From the NCBI GenBank assembly GCA_947627125.1, contig CANQUY010000030.1, positions 1 to 15,193 on the forward strand: DNA of 15,193 bases. The letters run 5' to 3'. Under the pieces are notes generated by a model. That model searched no databases and had not been told where the DNA came from. It saw nothing but the letters and a program-made list of their open reading frames with translations. Below, piece after piece: positions 13,086 to 15,193 of this stretch; positions within the stretch are counted from its first letter, which is position 1; every line of letters begins with the position of its first letter. The translations under genes were made by a program, and so were the position numbers. Origin of the DNA: an uncultured Clostridia bacterium. Lineage in GTDB: Bacteria > Bacillota > Clostridia > Christensenellales > Borkfalkiaceae.

Positions 13086-13515
13086 CCGCGCCCGCTCATG
13101 CCGCCCCCGCGTCATTCTGAGAAAGGGAGAAGACGAGAGAACGATACCTGACCCGCCGCGTCATTCTGACCCTGAGCGTAGCGAAGGGGAAGGATCCCAT
13201 AAAACGCACGGGAGCAACTGCTCATCCTGAGCGTAGCGAAGGATCCCGTAAAACGCACGAAAGTCCGTTGGTTTAATGGGATTCTTCGGTCGCTGTGCTT
13301 CCTCAGAATAAGCGGGTGGACTGCGTTCCACGCTCCTTCTCAGCATGACGCCGCCACCTGCTCCCGTGCGTTCAATGGGATTCTTCGGTCGCTGTGCTTC
13401 CTCAGAATGAGCGGGTGGACTGCGTTCCACTCTCGTTCTCAGCATGACGCCGCTATGGGCTCCCGTTGGTTCAATGGGATTCTTCGCTTCGCTCAACATG
13501 AGCGCGCGGGCAGCA
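13086..13515. repeat. Interspersed repeat cluster with a 99-bp-period tandem duplication
   Basis: The gap is filled with the window-wide repeat family. A CTCATCCTGAGCGTAGCGAA element lies at about 13220-13239. An 80-bp segment at 13275-13354 recurs at 13374-13453 (period 99) with a few mismatches, and a third partial start follows at about 13465. The 112-codon minus-strand frame across it (13161-13499) only translates the repeat. Confidence 0.82.
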
Positions 13516-13532
13516 TGTTGCCGGAGCAGAAA

Positions 13533-13561
13533 TCATAATTTCCCCGCAAATTACAAATACT
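13533..13561 (+). promoter_or_regulatory. Possible sigma-E-like promoter of the DUF378-like gene
   Basis: TCATAAT (13533-13539), 14 bases, CAAATACT (13554-13561): 6 of 7 and 6 of 8 matches to the sigma-E pattern, with the same 14-base spacing as at spmA. The -10 ends 6 bases before the ATG. The match is weaker than at spmA and no sigma-A alternative is evident. Confidence 0.35.
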
Positions 13562-13567
13562 GCCGCC

Positions 13568-13777
13568 ATGAAGTACACTACGTGGATCATGTGCGGCATT
13601 TTGATTGTATTCGGCATCTTTGCAAGCGTCTACGCCCTCGTCGGGTTCGACCTTCTCAGCTTCCTCTGCTTCGGAAATATCGTCATCTATCGCGCAATTT
13701 TGTCGGTCACGGGCGTCGCCGCGCTCTGGCTTTTCTTCTGGCTCGTCGCCTTCCGCCCGACAAAATTCCTCTCCTGA
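13568..13777 (+). CDS. DUF378-like small membrane protein (69 aa)
   Basis: The product has two hydrophobic helices (about 6-27 and 39-62) around a short GFDLLSFLCFGN turn. This layout, with a GF-DL motif after helix 1 and an R-AILSVTGVAALWL second helix, resembles DUF378 (B. subtilis YuzA-type) proteins, which read GLVGLFGFDLVA...RIIYVLVGLAALY. The typical NWG in helix 1 is absent, so it is a divergent member at best. The function of the family is unknown. There is no Shine-Dalgarno. The stop lies 4 bases before the stop of the convergent acidic protein, with no clear terminator between them. Confidence 0.65.
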   Translation: MKYTTWIMCGILIVFGIFASVYALVGFDLLSFLCFGNIVIYRAILSVTGVAALWLFFWLVAFRPTKFLS

Positions 13778-13781
13778 ACGC

Positions 13782-13985
13782 TCACCAATCCTGCTTTTTG
13801 AGCGTCTTGTCCTTGACGTCGTCGTAGTACGAAAAGTACTGCGCCTTCCACGCGGCGGGGGAGAGCGGCGCATCCTTGTCCCGCGCATAGGCAAGATATT
13901 CCTCGAGCTCGGCGGGCGTGAAGTCCCCCTCCGAGATCTCGTCGTCGTACTGTTCAAATAATTTCATGATCTCCAATTGCGACAT
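13782..13985 (-). CDS. Small acidic protein of unknown function (67 aa)
   Basis: The 67 residues are mostly predicted helix and strongly acidic in the first two-thirds (FEQYDDEISEGDFTPAELEE), ending in a basic KTLKKQDW. There is no membrane segment or cysteine. AAGGAG about 5-6 bases before the ATG at 13985 is a good ribosome binding site and fixes the start. The 65 bases between this gene and the upstream DUF4250 gene hold a perfect palindrome overlapped by DnaA-box-like sequences (14017-14049). I do not recognise the family. Confidence 0.68.
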   Translation of the reverse strand: MSQLEIMKLFEQYDDEISEGDFTPAELEEYLAYARDKDAPLSPAAWKAQYFSYYDDVKDKTLKKQDW

Positions 13986-14016
13986 ATGCGCTCCTTTTTA
14001 CACAGGCGGTTTCAAC

Positions 14017-14049
14017 TTATCAACATTCACAATGTTGATATGTGGATAA
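14017..14049. promoter_or_regulatory. DnaA-box-like cluster over a 10-bp palindrome
   Basis: TTATCAACA (14017-14025, plus), its near mirror TGTTGATAT (14033-14041) and TGTGGATAA (14041-14049), which is the exact complement of the DnaA box TTATCCACA, lie within 33 bases. The centre is a perfect inverted repeat TATCAACATT-CAC-AATGTTGATA (14018-14040). It may be an operator or DnaA-binding site. No U-run follows on either strand, so it is a poor terminator. Confidence 0.45.
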
Positions 14050-14050
14050 C

Positions 14051-14233
14051 TCAGAGGAATTCGACGCGATTCGAGCCTTTTTCGTAACATAACCCTGCAT
14101 TTTTCAGACGGAGAAGCAGCGTTTCCTCGTCCGTGTCCAGCGCGTCGCAGAGGGCGGAGAGGTCGTTCGCTCCGTCGCGGAGTTTGGTATTGAGATAGCT
14201 CATCAGCATCACGGGGTCGTTCGGCAATTCCAT
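14051..14233 (-). CDS. DUF4250 family protein (60 aa)
   Basis: The sequence opens MELPNDPVMLMSYLNTKLRD and continues ANDLSALCDALDTDEETLLLRLKNAGLCYE. This matches the DUF4250 pattern (LPKDP-ML-S-INTKLRD...LCDDLDVD-EEL--KL---GY-YD), common small proteins in Clostridia and Bacteroidales with no established function. The length is typical, about 60. It is likely all-helical and cytoplasmic. ATG 14233 lies 6 bases after a TATAAT and lacks a Shine-Dalgarno, so its mRNA should be leaderless. It is divergent from the MarR-type regulator, which may control it. Confidence 0.85.
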   Translation of the reverse strand: MELPNDPVMLMSYLNTKLRDGANDLSALCDALDTDEETLLLRLKNAGLCYEKGSNRVEFL

Positions 14234-14239
14234 ACGGAT

Positions 14240-14268
14240 ATTATAGCACGGCGGCGCGGTTTTGTAAA
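14240..14268 (-). promoter_or_regulatory. Promoter of the DUF4250 gene, implying a leaderless mRNA
   Basis: On the minus strand TTTACA (14263-14268) and TATAAT (14240-14245) are separated by 17 bases; 6 bases then lead to the ATG at 14233. The hexamers and spacing equal those of the metG promoter. Confidence 0.75.
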
Positions 14269-14300
14269 TTCTCTGCACGCTTAAAATCTTGAAAAAGGCA

Positions 14301-14329
14301 TTGACTTTATGACACTTATGCGCTATAAT
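14301..14329 (+). promoter_or_regulatory. Sigma-A promoter of the MarR-type gene
   Basis: TTGACT (14301-14306) and TATAAT (14324-14329) are separated by 17 bases. The predicted start near 14336 gives a 28-base leader with GGAGG. The spacer holds a direct repeat (CTTTATG and CTTATG), a possible but unproven regulator contact. It lies back to back with the DUF4250 promoter. Confidence 0.85.
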
Positions 14330-14363
14330 GGGTAGGCGGCGAAGAAATGAGGGAGGAAAAGAC

Positions 14364-14798
14364 ATGGGGCTCGAAGAGGATATCATCACGGCATGGGTGA
14401 AGCTGACGGGGGCTCTGAAAAACACCCGTATCACGCAGGGCATGATCTACAATGAGGCGATCGTGATGAATCTCGTCTACAATCGCTACGCGGAGGACGG
14501 CGAGGGGCTCGTTTCCTTCAGGGAGATCGTGGAACGGACGTATATGCTGAAGTCCCTTGTCAACCGCACCATCGATTCGCTGGTGCAGAAGGGATGCCTC
14601 GAAAAGATCGACGGAAAGGATAAACGGACGACTTATGTGCGCGCAAAGAACTTCGACGTCTTTATGGAAGAGCATAAAAAAACGCTGCTGCTCGTCAAGT
14701 GTATCGTCGATACGATCGGCGAAGAGGATGCGCGGGCATTCATACGACTGGCCGATAAGATTGCCGCGCTCGACCCTCTGAACAACGCCGAGGAATGA
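14364..14798 (+). CDS. MarR-family transcriptional regulator
   Basis: The 144-residue protein has a MarR layout: an N-terminal dimerisation helix (1-25), a winged helix-turn-helix (about 28-97) with recognition helix near TYMLKSLVNRTIDSLVQKG (59-77), and a wing CLEKIDGKDKRTTYVRA (78-94) carrying the D-KR motif. C-terminal dimerisation helices follow (98-140). MarR proteins bind DNA as dimers and usually repress themselves and a neighbour; the divergent DUF4250 gene is the obvious candidate. The ligand is unknown. ATG 14364 is chosen because GGAGG lies 7 bases upstream; an in-frame ATG at 14328 overlaps the promoter -10. A terminator follows 12 bases after the stop, so the gene is monocistronic. 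Confidence 0.92.
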   Translation: MGLEEDIITAWVKLTGALKNTRITQGMIYNEAIVMNLVYNRYAEDGEGLVSFREIVERTYMLKSLVNRTIDSLVQKGCLEKIDGKDKRTTYVRAKNFDVFMEEHKKTLLLVKCIVDTIGEEDARAFIRLADKIAALDPLNNAEE

Positions 14799-14810
14799 TC
14801 CAAATATGCG

Positions 14811-14839
14811 AAAACCCGACAATAAGTCGGGTTTTTTTT
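14811..14839 (+). terminator. Rho-independent terminator of the MarR-type gene
   Basis: AAAACCCGAC, loop AATAA, GTCGGG, then eight T (14832-14839). A perfect stem with a long T-run. Confidence 0.93.
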
Positions 14840-14858
14840 GTGTTTCCCGCCCCATTCC

Positions 14859-14943
14859 GAAGAGGACCCGTCTATGCCCCCTCCTCCCGAGGAGGACCCG
14901 TCTATGCCCCCCTCCCGAGGAGGACCCGTCTATGCCCCCTCCC
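14859..14943. repeat. Tandem repeat, three units of 27-30 bp
   Basis: Three units sharing GAGGACCCGTCTATGCCCCC (14859-14888, 14889-14916, 14917-14943) differ only in the length of the C-rich end, and are followed by a partial GAGGAGGGGG. Such C-length changes are typical of slippage. The unit is too short and too contiguous to be a CRISPR array (no spacers). Confidence 0.88.
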
Positions 14944-14984
14944 GAGGAGGGGGTAGGGGGGTGGGCAACGATCCCCCGCCCGCC

Positions 14985-15193
14985 GTTCATTCAGAGCGCA
15001 GCGATGAATCCCGTTGAACCAACGGACTTCCATTGGTGCGGCGTCATACTGAGAATGGGAGCAATACGCAGTCTACGGAGGCCGACCCGAAGTATCTCGC
15101 CGCACACATTACACATACGCCCCGCGAGATTCTAACTTCGCGCTACGCGCTCGTGCCGCGCTTAGAAACAAATAGAACGCGCGCGGGGCGGGT
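14985..15193. repeat. Interspersed repeat cluster at the right edge
   Basis: It contains a GCGGCGTCATACTGAG...TATCTCGCCGC element (about 15038-15103), the same element and orientation as 1058-1123. It is followed by CCCCGCGAGATTCT, also as at 1137-1151, so the two junctions match. No gene is visible in 14840-15193. Confidence 0.75.

Noticed and set aside
13161..13499. 112-codon minus-strand frame with internal repeats
   Set aside because: It translates the interspersed repeats (the EEAQRPKNPI segment recurs in step with the 99-bp period), with no start signals.
14017..14049. Replication origin
   Set aside because: Only three DnaA-like sites, no AT-rich unwinding region and no dnaA or dnaN nearby; kept only as a DnaA-box-like cluster.
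14859..14950. Possible CRISPR array
   Set aside because: The units are head-to-tail with no unique spacers, only C-tract length differences, and no cas genes are near.

Overview
The window looks like chromosomal DNA of a spore-forming, fairly GC-rich Bacillota, most likely a gut-type Clostridia. The evidence is spmA/spmB sporulation genes with a sigma-E-like promoter, a RicT (YaaT) protein, and a gene neighbourhood matching the origin-proximal yaaO-holB-yaaT-yabB-rsmI-metS block of Bacillus subtilis. Placement below class (for example Christensenellales-like) is only a guess from the style of the repeats. I see no tRNA, rRNA, CRISPR array or transposase gene.

Layout. At 1-833 (minus) lies the 5' two-fifths of metG. 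After a repeat-rich gap come spmA-spmB (plus, 1329-2395). An AT-rich gap follows with a Fur-box-like palindrome, a strong promoter and a terminator only about 100 bases apart, a candidate small RNA. A Wzy/O-antigen-ligase-type membrane protein (minus, 2887-4428) is flanked by repeats. Then come rsmI and a trmN6-like methyltransferase (minus, one base apart), a repeat cassette with a 157-bp tandem duplication, and a 2x[4Fe-4S] ferredoxin with its own promoter and terminator. Next is a tightly packed minus-strand operon, in transcription order greA, lysS, a single-span membrane protein of unknown function, a short Orn/Lys/Arg-decarboxylase-like PLP enzyme, holB and ricT (12635 down to 6951), under a perfect TTGACA-N17-TATAAT promoter. 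The right end holds small genes: an 85-aa protein of unknown function, a DUF378-like membrane peptide, a 67-aa acidic protein, a DUF4250 protein and, divergent from the last, a MarR-type regulator. Repeats close the window.

How the genes work together. The central operon mixes transcription elongation (GreA), tRNA charging (LysRS), the clamp-loader delta' subunit (HolB) and RNA-decay or developmental control (RicT). The neighbouring rsmI and trmN6 modify 16S rRNA and tRNA. spmAB is a separate sporulation unit inserted in the same neighbourhood. Every operon boundary carries copies of an interspersed palindromic repeat family.

Most striking observation. Five genes have no Shine-Dalgarno sequence, and each has a promoter -10 element ending exactly 5 or 6 bases before the ATG, so transcription should begin at or next to the start codon. 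The other genes checked have a recognisable, sometimes weak, Shine-Dalgarno sequence or are internal to operons; the start of trmN6 is the exception and remains unexplained. This suggests routine use of leaderless mRNAs, including one under a sporulation sigma factor.
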